Position numbers and translations under genes: made by a program. This document shows positions 43,476-52,047 of a stretch of 64,000 bases of DNA, piece after piece. The first letter of the stretch is position 1. Every line of letters starts with the position of its first letter. The notes beneath the pieces were generated by a model, which worked only from the letters and a program-made list of their open reading frames with translations, did no database searches and was not told the origin of the DNA. Source of the DNA: Methanocrinis alkalitolerans (GTDB lineage Archaea > Halobacteriota > Methanosarcinia > Methanotrichales > Methanotrichaceae); contig NZ_JARFPL010000010.1 of assembly GCF_029167205.1 (NCBI RefSeq), forward strand, positions 1-64,000. The letters are read 5' to 3'.

Positions 43476-44576
43476 TTGTCGGCGAAGCTTCTATCCAAGA
43501 AGAGGATCCTTCTCCTCTCCGTCCTTCTGGTGGCAGTCTCGGCATCTTTGCTCCACCTCCAGGTAGGGGGCAATATCCGGCTACCATCAGAGGCGGAGGC
43601 TGCCCTCTCCTCGATCCGGGAGGACGCAGGGCCCTGGCTTTCGCGGATGGGCTCCTCGATCTTCGGAGATGGGTCCTATTTCGGGGAGGACCTTTTGCAT
43701 CCATCAGACTCGATGGGTTCAGGTCCCACCGGCCACCAGTTCAGCCTCGACCCCGGCGAGGATTTAGAGGAGGGGCAGGATCAAGACGGATCCGCGGAGG
43801 TCTCTGACGATACGGCCTATTTGCCATCGATTTCACCGATCGTGGAGTTCAACTCTTCCGTAAGCAGCACCCTCTTTCGGACCTGGGGAAGTCTGACCCT
43901 CCAGGGCCGGTCTACCCTTCCTTATCTGATCCTCAACGCCACCCTCTGGGATGGGGATCGGCTCGTCGAGAATACCAGGTACATGATGATGGAGGTGGAG
44001 CCGGGGGAGAGGAGAGATTTCGATATACGCGAAAGGTGCCTTCTCACCCCGGAGCGGGGCTATTCCTCCATTCTGGAGGTGGAGGAGCCCGGGGGGCTTT
44101 TTCTCCCAGAACGGCGAGATTGCATCATCGCTGAAGACGGCCCCAAGATCGTGATCTGGGACGATGGCCGAGATCTATATGGCAAGGAGGCTACACCTAA
44201 GGCACCGTCTAAAGAGCCTCTCACCCTCTCCAGATCCGCAGATGAAGCTATAGCCTCCTCGAAGTCGACCCCCGTCTATCGAGAGACGGCCGCGTATAGA
44301 GAGATCCTCCCCCATCAAGAGACACCCGTCTATCGGGGGGTCCCAATAAATCAAGGGGCATCCGTCTATCGGGAGACCCCAGCCAATATTGAAGCAGAGG
44401 AATCTTTTGAGGATCTCGAATATCGATATGTAGGGAGCAAGAACTCCGACAAGTATCACCTCCCCGACTGCACCTCGGCCAAGAAGATCAAGGACGAAAA
44501 CAGGGTATACTTCTCCGACGTCTGGGAGGCTCGGGAGGCGGGCTACTCCCCCTGCAAGGCCTGCAACCCGGGGTAG
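43476..44576 (+). CDS. Membrane-anchored protein with Ada-type metal-binding C-terminus
   Basis: 366 residues from TTG 43476. Signal anchor RILLLSVLLVAVSASLLHL. Acidic linker; beta domain (FNSSVSSTLFRTWGSLTLQG, MMMEVEPGERRDFDIRE) like extracellular FxLYD modules. A stretch with TPVYRE-type repeats (TPVYRETAAYRE, TPVYRGVPI, ASVYRETP) follows. The C-terminal domain has YVGSKNSDKYHLPDC and CKACNP, the Ada metal-binding-like fold often attached to secreted nucleases. No nuclease domain is seen here. Function unknown. Confidence 0.7.
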   Translation: MSAKLLSKKRILLLSVLLVAVSASLLHLQVGGNIRLPSEAEAALSSIREDAGPWLSRMGSSIFGDGSYFGEDLLHPSDSMGSGPTGHQFSLDPGEDLEEGQDQDGSAEVSDDTAYLPSISPIVEFNSSVSSTLFRTWGSLTLQGRSTLPYLILNATLWDGDRLVENTRYMMMEVEPGERRDFDIRERCLLTPERGYSSILEVEEPGGLFLPERRDCIIAEDGPKIVIWDDGRDLYGKEATPKAPSKEPLTLSRSADEAIASSKSTPVYRETAAYREILPHQETPVYRGVPINQGASVYRETPANIEAEESFEDLEYRYVGSKNSDKYHLPDCTSAKKIKDENRVYFSDVWEAREAGYSPCKACNPG

Positions 44577-44621
44577 ATATAATTTTTTTAATAAATCTAT
44601 TTTTGAGGCTCCCGTCGGCGG

Positions 44622-44646
44622 GAGCTCCAGTGGAAATTAAGGGGTT
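44622..44646 (+). other. ORB-like box at the cbiE 3' end
   Basis: GCTCCAGTGGAAATTAAGGGGT, a near match to the boxes at 41645 and 41786. It overlaps the last codons and stop of cbiE (stop at 44637). With those at 43.4 kb it extends the ORB field to about 3.4 kb. Confidence 0.5.
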
Positions 44647-45227
44647 CTCTCAAACCCCAGGTCTCCTATCATCACCGAGGCGAGCCCCTTTGAGGTCGGG
44701 GGGCATCTCGTCGTCCCCCGGAGGATCTCCTCATTCGGGTAGCCGAGGTCGGTGAAGACGGCGACGTCCCTGGAGAGGCCCCTCTCCTCCAAGAGCCGGC
44801 AGAGTCCCGGAAGGTCGGTGGAGTCGTCTACAAGGAGGAAGACGGTCCTACCGCGAGCGATCTCCGCCAGGATGGGCTCCGGGTCCATCCTTCTGCCGTG
44901 AACGGTTATGGGGATGACCTTCAGCTCGCTTGCCTTCAGCCTGGCGCAGGCGACCTGCATGCTGGATATCCCCGGGATCACGTCTCCGTCCAGGTAGCCG
45001 AGGCCGCTTAACATCGGGTCTCCTGTGGAGAGGACGACGGCCTCGGGGGGTAGCTTTCGGAGGGCTCCGTAATCTTCGATCACCCTCACGTCGGTTCCGG
45101 GATAGATCTCGTCTCTCGCGAGATCGATGGCCCTCTCCGACCCGTATATGAGCCGGGCCTCTCTTATGGCCCTCGCCGCCTCCATTGTGAGCATCCCCGG
45201 GCCCGCTCCAACTCCGACGATCTTCAT
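44637..45227 (-). CDS. cbiE: Cobalt-precorrin-7 C5-methyltransferase CbiE
   Basis: 196 residues. MKIVGVGAGPGMLTMEAARA is the tetrapyrrole-methylase start; VVLSTGDPMLSGLGYLD and VIPGISSMQVACARL follow. Methylates C5 of the corrin ring in the anaerobic route, with CbiT doing C15 and decarboxylation. Last gene of the operon and separated from cbiD by a 128-base gap with repeats. Confidence 0.92.
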   Translation of the reverse strand: MKIVGVGAGPGMLTMEAARAIREARLIYGSERAIDLARDEIYPGTDVRVIEDYGALRKLPPEAVVLSTGDPMLSGLGYLDGDVIPGISSMQVACARLKASELKVIPITVHGRRMDPEPILAEIARGRTVFLLVDDSTDLPGLCRLLEERGLSRDVAVFTDLGYPNEEILRGTTRCPPTSKGLASVMIGDLGFERTP

Positions 45228-45285
45228 GGTGCGACCTCGCTCCCGCGTATCATGACCTCGCCCCGAAGCTCTACTCTCCCCTCTC

Positions 45286-45344
45286 CTCCTTCGTCCACAG
45301 TCTTCCTCTCCCGTCTACTCCTTCGTCCACAGTCTTCCTCTCCC
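45286..45344. repeat. 27-bp direct repeat between cbiD and cbiE
   Basis: CTCCTTCGTCCACAGTCTTC plus CTCTCCC occurs at 45286-45312 and again at 45318-45344 (period 32), in the only real gap within the cbi operon. Possibly a recent duplication; purpose unknown. Confidence 0.85.
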
Positions 45345-45355
45345 ATCTCCTCCCT

Positions 45356-46474
45356 CTATCTCCGCCAACTCCCACCGGGCAAGGGACCTCTATCCCTCAG
45401 GATCGATCCGTCCCTGTTGAGGAGGATGATCCTCGTTTTGGGGAGCCTCTCTGCCGTCTTACGGAGGCCCTCGTCGATCCGGGGGTGGCCGGGCTCACGA
45501 TCTGCCATCTCCGCCACGGTACCGTATCCGGTCCCTTCCAGGATATCGGGCATGCCCCACTTGAGGATGAGGGCGGGAAGGCCGCAGAGGACGCTCTCCT
45601 GGTCCTCTCTGAAGCGGATCCGGTCTAGGCGGTTTCCTGCGAGGACGGCGACGTGTCCTGGAAAGAGGAACCGCGAGTACTTGAGGCCGACCCTCCCGGT
45701 GGTGACCACCACCCGGTCAGGCTCCAGGATCTCCGCCTCCCGGCTCTCGGCGAGGTGCTCGTTCCAGGGCTCGACGAAGCCCGTAGACCCTAGGATCGAT
45801 ATTCCGCCTGTGATCCCAAGGTGGGGGTTCATCGTCCTTCCGGCTATCCTCTCGCCATCTCTCACCGAGAGGACCACCCGGACTGCACCGATCCCCACCG
45901 CTGCCATCCCCTCCTCGATGGCTCTTTTTATCTCTCCCCTCGACGAGGGGCTGATGGCGGGCCTCCCAGAAGGGGCGCAGAGGCCCGCACCCCCGATCTT
46001 CCCTATCCCGGGGCCAGCGACGATCTCGATCTTCTCTTCCGGCCCGTGGGACTTCTCAGGTCCCATATCCTCGCCAGACTCCATCCCCAAGATGGGGGCC
46101 GCCTTCGCCTCCATCACCGCCCCGGCGGTGACGTCGGATTCGTGGTCTCCGCCGATCTTGACGGCGGAGCAGGATCCGTCGCGGCCGTCGACGGCGACGG
46201 CGACCCTGATCCCCACCGGGGTGAGGACGGCGACCTCGTGGACCGGTTCTCGAAGGGAGATGACCGCCCCCTTTGCGGCGGCGGCGGCCGTCGTCCCCGT
46301 GGTCAGCCCCCGCCGCAGGAGGGTCCCGTCGGATAGAAGCGCCCAGAGGCCGCTTTTGACCTTCTCCAAGACCTCGGGGTCGGCGGACCTCTCGACCCAG
46401 TCGGTGGGTATCGATAAGCCCGAGACGGGGTCTATCGCCCTTCTCCTCTCCTCTTCAGAGCTATTCTCTTCCAT
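45356..46474 (-). CDS. cbiD: Cobalt-precorrin-5B C1-methyltransferase CbiD
   Basis: 372 residues. LRRGLTTGTTAAAAAKGAVI and GGDHESDVTAGAVMEAKA are hallmark segments; IVAGPGIGKIGGAGLCAPSG and NPHLGITGGISILGSTGFVEP follow. Methylates C1 after extrusion of acetaldehyde in the anaerobic pathway. It overlaps the cbiC end by 14 bases. Confidence 0.95.
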   Translation of the reverse strand: MEENSSEEERRRAIDPVSGLSIPTDWVERSADPEVLEKVKSGLWALLSDGTLLRRGLTTGTTAAAAAKGAVISLREPVHEVAVLTPVGIRVAVAVDGRDGSCSAVKIGGDHESDVTAGAVMEAKAAPILGMESGEDMGPEKSHGPEEKIEIVAGPGIGKIGGAGLCAPSGRPAISPSSRGEIKRAIEEGMAAVGIGAVRVVLSVRDGERIAGRTMNPHLGITGGISILGSTGFVEPWNEHLAESREAEILEPDRVVVTTGRVGLKYSRFLFPGHVAVLAGNRLDRIRFREDQESVLCGLPALILKWGMPDILEGTGYGTVAEMADREPGHPRIDEGLRKTAERLPKTRIILLNRDGSILRDRGPLPGGSWRR

Positions 46475-47093
46475 GGTGCATGTTTATGATCTCGTTTATC
46501 GCGGCGACGGCGATGGGGGTTCCGCCTCTGGTGCCCACCGTCGATATCGATGGGACGTCGATCTCCCGGAGCCTCTCCTTGCTCTCGGCGGCGTTGACGA
46601 AGCCGACGGGGACGCCGATGACGAGGGCTGGCTCTGCCTCGCCTCCCTCGATGAGGTCGCATAGGGTTAGGAGGGCCGAAGGGGCGTTTCCTATGACGAC
46701 TATGCTCCCGGAGAGCTCCTCTTTTCCCTCCAGGAAACCCGCCGAGGTCCTGGTGATCCCCTCCCTCTCGGCCAATCGATCGCCTCTGCCGATGGCGGTG
46801 ACCACGGGGCTTTTATGTCCCCGCTTCACCACCCCCGCCTCCACCATCTTTATGTCGACGAATATGGGGGCGCCTGCCTCCAGGGCTGAAAGCCCCGCAG
46901 CGACGGGGTCGCCCTGGAACCTGAGGATATCGGCGACGGCGAGGTCGCCGGTGGCGATGACGCACCGCTGTTTGATCCCGTCCTCGGGGGTCTCATCCCC
47001 CACGATCCCGGCGATGAAGCTTCTGCTCCTGTTGTAGATCTCCATCCCCTCGGGGGTCATCGCCCCCAGATCTGAATATTTCTTCTCGGTCAT
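46461..47093 (-). CDS. cbiC: Cobalt-precorrin-8 methylmutase CbiC
   Basis: 210 residues from ATG 47093. SDLGAMTPEGMEIYNRSRSF start; CVIATGDLAVADILRFQGDP, GAPIFVDIKMVEAGV and ALVIGVPVGFVNAAESKERL are family segments. Moves the methyl from C11 to C12, giving cobyrinate. Catalytic His expected near KRGHKSPV. Confidence 0.95.
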   Translation of the reverse strand: MTEKKYSDLGAMTPEGMEIYNRSRSFIAGIVGDETPEDGIKQRCVIATGDLAVADILRFQGDPVAAGLSALEAGAPIFVDIKMVEAGVVKRGHKSPVVTAIGRGDRLAEREGITRTSAGFLEGKEELSGSIVVIGNAPSALLTLCDLIEGGEAEPALVIGVPVGFVNAAESKERLREIDVPSISTVGTRGGTPIAVAAINEIINMHHGRE

Positions 47094-47109
47094 CAAAAAC
47101 CCCCCGGCT

Positions 47110-48609
47110 TCAGTAGTAGTACTTGGTCTGATACCCTCTTCGGTTGATGATCTTTCCCTCGGTCATCCGGGCCTCGGGACCCGCCAGGATCAGGGTACAC
47201 CTTCTCCCCTCAAAGCTCGGGCGGGCGAGATCCGCCCCCCTCCCGATATAGATCCTCTCGTCGGGACGGGTGGCGTCTTGGACGAGGCCGAAGGGTCTCT
47301 CCGGGTCGAGGTCGGATACCGCCTCGGCTAGACAGTCCATTCTTCCAGAGTTCTGGTTGTAGACGACTACGGCAAAGCCGCCCTCCAGGAGGCGGCGGGC
47401 CCTCCACGGGGTCTCTTCGCTGAGCCCCGAGATGAGGGCGAAGTCGTTCACCAGGGGTGCTCCGAGCCTCGCCGCCGCCGCCGAGAAGGCGCCGACCCCC
47501 GAAGATACCTGAGCTTTTAAGGGGGCGCGCACCCTCCAGGAGGAGCTGAAGGTGCTGGGGTCGCCCCCGAAGAGGATCGATGCGGTCTTGCCGAGGCGGG
47601 CCGCCTCCTCAGCAGCCCGGACCCTCGCTGATATCCTATCCTCGAACTCTCCCTTTCCTTCGTGAGAGTTCGTCTCGCCTTTCGAAACCCCTCTGACGGC
47701 GCAGAGGTGCCTCTCCGCCCCCAGAAGGAGGTCCGACCTCTCGATGATCTCCTCCGCATCGAGAGTGAGGTGGCGGGGGTCGCCGGGACCCGTCCCTACG
47801 ACGTGGACCCTCGCCGAATGGCCACCGGCCGGGTGGCTCCTCGCCTCCGGTCCGGCGGCGCCCCTTCTCCTATTCTCGTCGCAGGCGGTCCCTTCTCCTC
47901 TCACCATCCCCTCTCCTTCCAGGATCAGGAGGGTGAACATATCCACCTCTTCCCGGAGATCCTCCTCCTCCAGCATCTCCCCGGCCCTCGTCCAGAAGAG
48001 GGCTTCCCCCTCCCGGGCGACGTTCTTCGCCACCAGAACCTTCGGGTCCCTCTCGCCGTCGAAGGTGGCGATCTCCAGGACCCGATCGAGCTGCCAGGTC
48101 CTCCTCCTGGACCGGGGGTTATAGATCGCCATGGGCATCTTCAGCTCCGAGGCGACCCTTGCCCTCTCCTCGATCTTATTCCAGGGGGTGAGAAGGTCGC
48201 TACAGCTGATGGCCGCCACCGACTCGGTGAAGGTGACGCCGGCCCTGCAGGCCGCGGCCGAGAAGGAGGAGATCCCGGGGACGACCTCGACGCGGCTGAG
48301 GTCGACCCTGCCGGAGGCGACCTCGAGGCCCAGCCCCGCCATCCCGTAGACGTTGGGGTCACCGCTGCTGATGAGGGCGACAGAGCCCTCCTCCAGGAGG
48401 TCGACGGCCTCCTTAGCCCTCTCCACCTCCCGTCCCATCCCTGTGGAGACGACCCTCTTGCCCACCAGGAGGTCGGAGACGAGGTCCAGGTACGGGCGGT
48501 ATCCGACGACGCTTTCGGCGTCGGATATCGCCTCTATCGCCCTCCTGGTCATCTGACCCCTCTCTCCGGGTCCAATCCCCACGATGTAGAGCCTATTCTC
48601 CGAGGGCAA
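47110..48609 (-). CDS. cbiH: CbiH-CbiH fusion, cobalt-precorrin-3 C17-methyltransferase
   Basis: 499 residues with two full tetrapyrrole-methylase domains. Domain 1 (about 1-240) has LYIVGIGPGERGQMTRRAIE, ALISSGDPNVYGMAGLGLEV and MPMAIYNPRSRRR. A variable linker covers about 245-275. Domain 2 (about 276-490) has VHVVGTGPGDPRHLTLDAEE, SILFGGDPSTFSSS and FAVVVYNQNSGR. Methanosarcina-type genomes have two separate cbiH paralogues; here they are one chain. The start is TTG 48609, overlapping cbiG by 17 bases. Which domain does C17 methylation and ring contraction is unclear; domain 1 looks more conserved. Confidence 0.9.
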   Translation of the reverse strand: MPSENRLYIVGIGPGERGQMTRRAIEAISDAESVVGYRPYLDLVSDLLVGKRVVSTGMGREVERAKEAVDLLEEGSVALISSGDPNVYGMAGLGLEVASGRVDLSRVEVVPGISSFSAAACRAGVTFTESVAAISCSDLLTPWNKIEERARVASELKMPMAIYNPRSRRRTWQLDRVLEIATFDGERDPKVLVAKNVAREGEALFWTRAGEMLEEEDLREEVDMFTLLILEGEGMVRGEGTACDENRRRGAAGPEARSHPAGGHSARVHVVGTGPGDPRHLTLDAEEIIERSDLLLGAERHLCAVRGVSKGETNSHEGKGEFEDRISARVRAAEEAARLGKTASILFGGDPSTFSSSWRVRAPLKAQVSSGVGAFSAAAARLGAPLVNDFALISGLSEETPWRARRLLEGGFAVVVYNQNSGRMDCLAEAVSDLDPERPFGLVQDATRPDERIYIGRGADLARPSFEGRRCTLILAGPEARMTEGKIINRRGYQTKYYY

Positions 48610-49486
48610 CGGTCACCCTCCCGTAGGCCTTCTTGGGCATGATCAGCCTCTCGGATAGGGCGAGGGCGGCGGGCTCCGCCACCCCCACCAGCCCCAGGTC
48701 TCGAGCCCTCGACTCCGTCGTCGGGGACTGGGCGTTGAGGACCTCCTCGTCGAGGTAGATGACGGGGCGGCCGAGCCTCTCCGCCGCCTGGGAGATGCCG
48801 GGCTCGTCCCTCTTTATCTCCCCGGTGGCGATGGCCCTGATCTCGTCTATCCCCCGCCCTACCGATTCCAGGGCCATCCTTGCCGCCTCCAAGACCTCCG
48901 AGGCCTCGACGCCCCTCCTGGCGCCGATCCCAACGACGACGCCGCCCTTGCTCTTGAGGACCGCCACGTCCTCATCCACCAGGACGATCTTCGGCCCCGC
49001 GAGCCTGACGACGGGGACGTCTTCTCGCAGGAAGGCGAGGTTGACATCCCTGGAGGAGCTGCGGTTGACGATGCGGGCCCCGAGCCCCGCCGCCGTCCCC
49101 TCCAGGGAGGGGCGGCCGGCGGCGTCGGTGGCTGTGGTGATGGCGGGATAGGCGCCGAGCTTTTCGAAGAGGCGGAGGGCGAGGTCGTTTCCGCCGTGGT
49201 GGCCTCCGACGACCGGGACGGCGGACCGGAGGGACGAGTCGACGGCCACCACCGGCGTTCCGGTCCACTTGTCGGCGATGCCGGGGCAGATCATCCTCAC
49301 CACGATCCCCACCGCCATAACCGCCACCACCAGGTCGAAGCCGGCGAGGGTGCCGACCATCTCCTGAGCCCTCTTTTTGCTGTATACGAGAACCTGCGGA
49401 TCGTACCGGTCCCTCAGGGCGGCGGAGATCTTCTCCCCCTCGGGGATGTTGCGGTCGAAGACGAGGACGGCTACCGACTCTGGTAT
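48593..49486 (-). CDS. cbiG: Cobalt-precorrin-5A hydrolase CbiG, probable AUA start
   Basis: 297 residues if read from ATA 49486. The first ATG in frame (49360) would cut off a clear N-terminal strand and helix (ESVAVLVFDRNIPEGEKISA). Upstream in this frame there is no ATG, GTG or TTG before the preceding gene, but GGGAGGT sits exactly 7 bases before ATA 49486. Core motifs are VVAVMAVGIVVRMICPGIAD, VPVVGGHHGGNDLA and the C-terminal GVGA-like domain GVVVGIGARRGVEASEVLEA. Opens the lactone and releases acetaldehyde. A one-base sequence error is the alternative explanation. Confidence 0.85.
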   Translation of the reverse strand: MPESVAVLVFDRNIPEGEKISAALRDRYDPQVLVYSKKRAQEMVGTLAGFDLVVAVMAVGIVVRMICPGIADKWTGTPVVAVDSSLRSAVPVVGGHHGGNDLALRLFEKLGAYPAITTATDAAGRPSLEGTAAGLGARIVNRSSSRDVNLAFLREDVPVVRLAGPKIVLVDEDVAVLKSKGGVVVGIGARRGVEASEVLEAARMALESVGRGIDEIRAIATGEIKRDEPGISQAAERLGRPVIYLDEEVLNAQSPTTESRARDLGLVGVAEPAALALSERLIMPKKAYGRVTVALGE

Positions 49487-50181
49487 AGGTGAGACCTCCC
49501 ATAGCCGCTCCTCGATATGACGTTCCCGACGAGGATCATGGCGCTCTTGGTGACCCCTGCCTCCTCGGCCCTGTCGGCGATGTCCCCGACGTTCCCGACG
49601 ATCACCAGCTCGTCGGGCCAGGAGGCGTGGTAGACGACGGCGGCTGGGGTCTCTGCCGGGATCTCCAGCCTGTCCACCGTCTCCCTTATCTTATCCGCCC
49701 CGAGAAATATCGCCATCGTCGTCCCGAATCGGGAGAATTCGGCGATGGAGTCGTTCTCCAGGGTCGTCCCCGCGGGCCTCGTTACGATCAGCGACTCCGA
49801 GACCCCCTTCAGGGTGAGCTGGGTCTTGAGGGCGGCGGCGACGGCGAACAGTGATGAGACGCCGGGGATGACCTCGACTTCGACCCCCGCCTCCTCCAGG
49901 GGTCTCATCTGCTCCAGGATGGCGCCGTAGAGGGCGGGGTCGCCGCTGTGGAGCCTCACCACCCCCTCGCCCCTCCGGAGGGCGGAGAGCATAATCCCGT
50001 TGATCTCCTCGAGGTTGATCCTGTTGCTGTCGACGAGCCTTGCAGAGAGCCCCTCCAGGAGGGTGGGGTTGACGAGGGAGCCGGCGTAGACGATGAGGTC
50101 CGCCTCCTCCAGGAGGCGAGCGCCCCTGACGGTGATGAGGTCGGGGTCACCGGGGCCGGCGCCGACGAAGTGGATCTTCAT
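49471..50181 (-). CDS. cbiF: Cobalt-precorrin-4 C11-methyltransferase CbiF
   Basis: 236 residues. MKIHFVGAGPGDPDLITVRG, VVRLHSGDPALYGAILEQMR, VEVIPGVSSLFAVAAALKTQ and SLIVTRPAGTTL fit CbiF/CobM closely. Methylates C11. Overlaps cbiL by four bases and runs 16 bases into cbiG. Confidence 0.96.
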   Translation of the reverse strand: MKIHFVGAGPGDPDLITVRGARLLEEADLIVYAGSLVNPTLLEGLSARLVDSNRINLEEINGIMLSALRRGEGVVRLHSGDPALYGAILEQMRPLEEAGVEVEVIPGVSSLFAVAAALKTQLTLKGVSESLIVTRPAGTTLENDSIAEFSRFGTTMAIFLGADKIRETVDRLEIPAETPAAVVYHASWPDELVIVGNVGDIADRAEEAGVTKSAMILVGNVISRSGYGRSHLYQSR

Positions 50182-50825
50182 CTCCTCCTCCTTCTGGCGC
50201 AGAGGACGCTGAAGTAGTCGCTCCTCTCCGGCATCTCCTCCCGAATTATCGACTCCTCGGGGGTGTAGAGCCGGACCCCCAGGGTGAAGTCGTCGAACCC
50301 CTCCCTCGCCAGCTCTGCCGCCATCTCGGCAGGCCTGACCGCCTTCATCCTGATCACCGTCTGAACCTGGGATCCGTCGGATACCAGGAAGGACTCCGAG
50401 AGGTCGACCCCGAGCCTCGCCGCCAGGGCCGGGACGGTCCCGACGCCGGGTATCGTCTCGATCTCCACCTTCGGGTGGCGCTCGATCACCAGCCTCTTGA
50501 GGTGGGAGAAGGTGGAGAAGGTGTTGACGTCGCCGATGCAGGCGAAGGCGGCGTCGCCGCCGAGGGCCCGGGAGGCGACCCGGTCGGCGTTGTCGGCCCA
50601 GATCTCCAGAAGCCTCGCTTTATCCGAGATCATGGGAAAGTCGAGGACCTCCGGTTCGGCGAAGGGCCTGACGAGTTCGGCGGCCATCTCCCCGGGGACG
50701 AAGACCTCATCCGCGGCGGCGAGGGCCTTCTCCGCCTTCCGGGTCAGAAGCTCCGGATCGCCGGGGCCGAGGCTCACCCCTATCAGCAAGCCACCATCTC
50801 CATCTCCTTTCCTGACATCTTCCAT
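50178..50825 (-). CDS. cbiL: Cobalt-precorrin-2 C20-methyltransferase CbiL
   Basis: 215 residues from ATG 50825 (MEDVRKGDGDGGLLIGVSLG); the frame opens at 50984 inside cbiT, but that part is cbiT in another frame. GVSLGPGDPELLTRKAEKAL, CIGDVNTFSTFSHLKRLVIE, IETIPGVGTVPALAARLGV. Methylates C20, the first committed methylation of the ring. Confidence 0.93.
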   Translation of the reverse strand: MEDVRKGDGDGGLLIGVSLGPGDPELLTRKAEKALAAADEVFVPGEMAAELVRPFAEPEVLDFPMISDKARLLEIWADNADRVASRALGGDAAFACIGDVNTFSTFSHLKRLVIERHPKVEIETIPGVGTVPALAARLGVDLSESFLVSDGSQVQTVIRMKAVRPAEMAAELAREGFDDFTLGVRLYTPEESIIREEMPERSDYFSVLCARRRRR

Positions 50826-50862
50826 CCTCTCCGATAGTCCCCCATCTTCGATCTTCCTCCCG

Positions 50863-51393
50863 TCAAGGGCTGCGACCTCCAGCAAGCCTCCCCACCACCA
50901 TGAAGATGGGGTTCTCCGGCCGGAGGGCGACGTCCCCGGCGAGATCGTATCCCCGGGCGATCCCGATCTGGAGGAGCTCCTCAAAGATCCCCGCCCCCTT
51001 CATCAATTCGACTACCTTCGACGCCATCCCGATCCTGGCGAGGTCGGCTACGACGACGGCTCCGGGAGAGAGCCTCTCCATCAGGGCGGGGAAGAAGGCC
51101 TCTATCCCCCTCGTCCCGCCGATGAAGCACCGGTCGATATCTGGAAGCGTTGGGATCAGCTCCCCGGCTTCGCCGCAGAGGAAGGTCCCGGCCTGGACCC
51201 TTCCCTTCGAGATCTCCACCGCCTCGGATCTTCGATCGATGCCGTATATCCGGTCGGTGAACCTAGCAGCGGCAAGGGATACGGCCCCCGAGCCGCACCC
51301 TAGATCGAGGAAGGCCATCCCCGGCCTGATATCGAGCTTTCCTACGGCGATATGGACGTTCTCCGGCTGGGTCGCGGTACCGGGAAGCTTCAT
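50863..51393 (-). CDS. cbiT: Cobalt-precorrin-6B C15-methyltransferase (decarboxylating) CbiT
   Basis: 176 residues. MKLPGTATQPENVHIAVGKL, SAM motif MAFLDLGCGSGAVSLAAARF, then IDRCFIGGTRGIEAFFPAL. Class I methyltransferase that methylates C15 and removes the C12 acetate carboxyl. First gene of the nine-domain operon cbiT-L-F-G-HH-C-D-E. Confidence 0.94.
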   Translation of the reverse strand: MKLPGTATQPENVHIAVGKLDIRPGMAFLDLGCGSGAVSLAAARFTDRIYGIDRRSEAVEISKGRVQAGTFLCGEAGELIPTLPDIDRCFIGGTRGIEAFFPALMERLSPGAVVVADLARIGMASKVVELMKGAGIFEELLQIGIARGYDLAGDVALRPENPIFMVVGRLAGGRSP

Positions 51394-51414
51394 GGTTTTT
51401 GGGAGCGGCGGAAG

Positions 51415-51428
51415 GGGATATAAGCTTA
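51415..51428 (-). promoter_or_regulatory. Candidate promoter of the cbi operon
   Basis: AAGCTTATATCCCC on the minus strand, a TATA-like box about 25-30 bases upstream of the cbiT ATG (51393). This implies a very short or absent leader. No cobalamin riboswitch-like box was seen. Confidence 0.45.
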
Positions 51429-51465
51429 ATCCAAATTCTCTTGTCTCCAGTAAAATTGATTGGCC

Positions 51466-51948
51466 TTAGATCTCCAGCCTTTCCAGGTCCCCGGCCTCAA
51501 TCCGGTAGGTCCCGTTCTTCCTTCCCAGGGGCGGAATCGCCTCGATCCTCTCCACCGGGATTCCTGGGGACTGGGACCTGAAGCCGTCGATGACCGTCTT
51601 CCAGGGTATGAGGTGGGCCCCTTTTGGCTTGCCCGGACCCTGCCGCAGCTCCACCGCCAGGACCCCCCGCCGGCCGGAGGCTTCGATGAACCGGTCGACC
51701 CTCTCGATCTGATGGACGCCGCCGGCGAGGGAGAAGTGCTGGCTGTAGTATAACGTCTTCGCCTTCCGGGCGTCGATGCTCTTGCACTCGACGGCCAGAT
51801 AGTAGCCGGGGCGGGGCGAGTCGACGAGGAGGTCGACGACCTGGGGGGTGTAGCGGCTCTGCTTGAGCCGGTAGGCTACGCCCCTGATCTCTTCGATCTC
51901 GAAGAAGCGGTTTATGGCCGCCACCAGCTCCCACTCGAAGTCGGGCAT
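51466..51948 (-). CDS. PD-(D/E)XK nuclease-like protein (Hjc-related)
   Basis: 160 residues. MPDFEWELVAAINRFFEIEE, then QVVDLLVDSPRPGYYLAVECKS, with the Asp and the E-C-K triad of PD-(D/E)XK enzymes spaced as in archaeal Holliday-junction resolvases. GVLAVELRQGPGKPKGAHLI follows. It is longer than Hjc (about 120-130) and less basic, so a related nuclease of unknown substrate is safer than Hjc itself. Confidence 0.65.
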   Translation of the reverse strand: MPDFEWELVAAINRFFEIEEIRGVAYRLKQSRYTPQVVDLLVDSPRPGYYLAVECKSIDARKAKTLYYSQHFSLAGGVHQIERVDRFIEASGRRGVLAVELRQGPGKPKGAHLIPWKTVIDGFRSQSPGIPVERIEAIPPLGRKNGTYRIEAGDLERLEI

Positions 51949-52047
51949 TTTGAAGGTCTCCAGAGTTCTGCCGAATCCATTCCGGCCCTTCCACCTTCAA
52001 GAGCCAACTATTTCAGCCCTTGGTCCCTACCAACTAAAGGTGGTTAT

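Noticed and set aside
45252..46664. 470-codon open frame on the plus strand
   Set aside because: Antisense to cbiD and cbiC, which are clear families; a by-product of high GC with few stops.
47662..48642. 326-codon plus-strand frame
   Set aside because: Antisense to the CbiH fusion.
51394..51465. Cobalamin riboswitch before the cbi operon
   Set aside because: The leader is too short and has no B12-box-like sequence; only a TATA-like box is visible.
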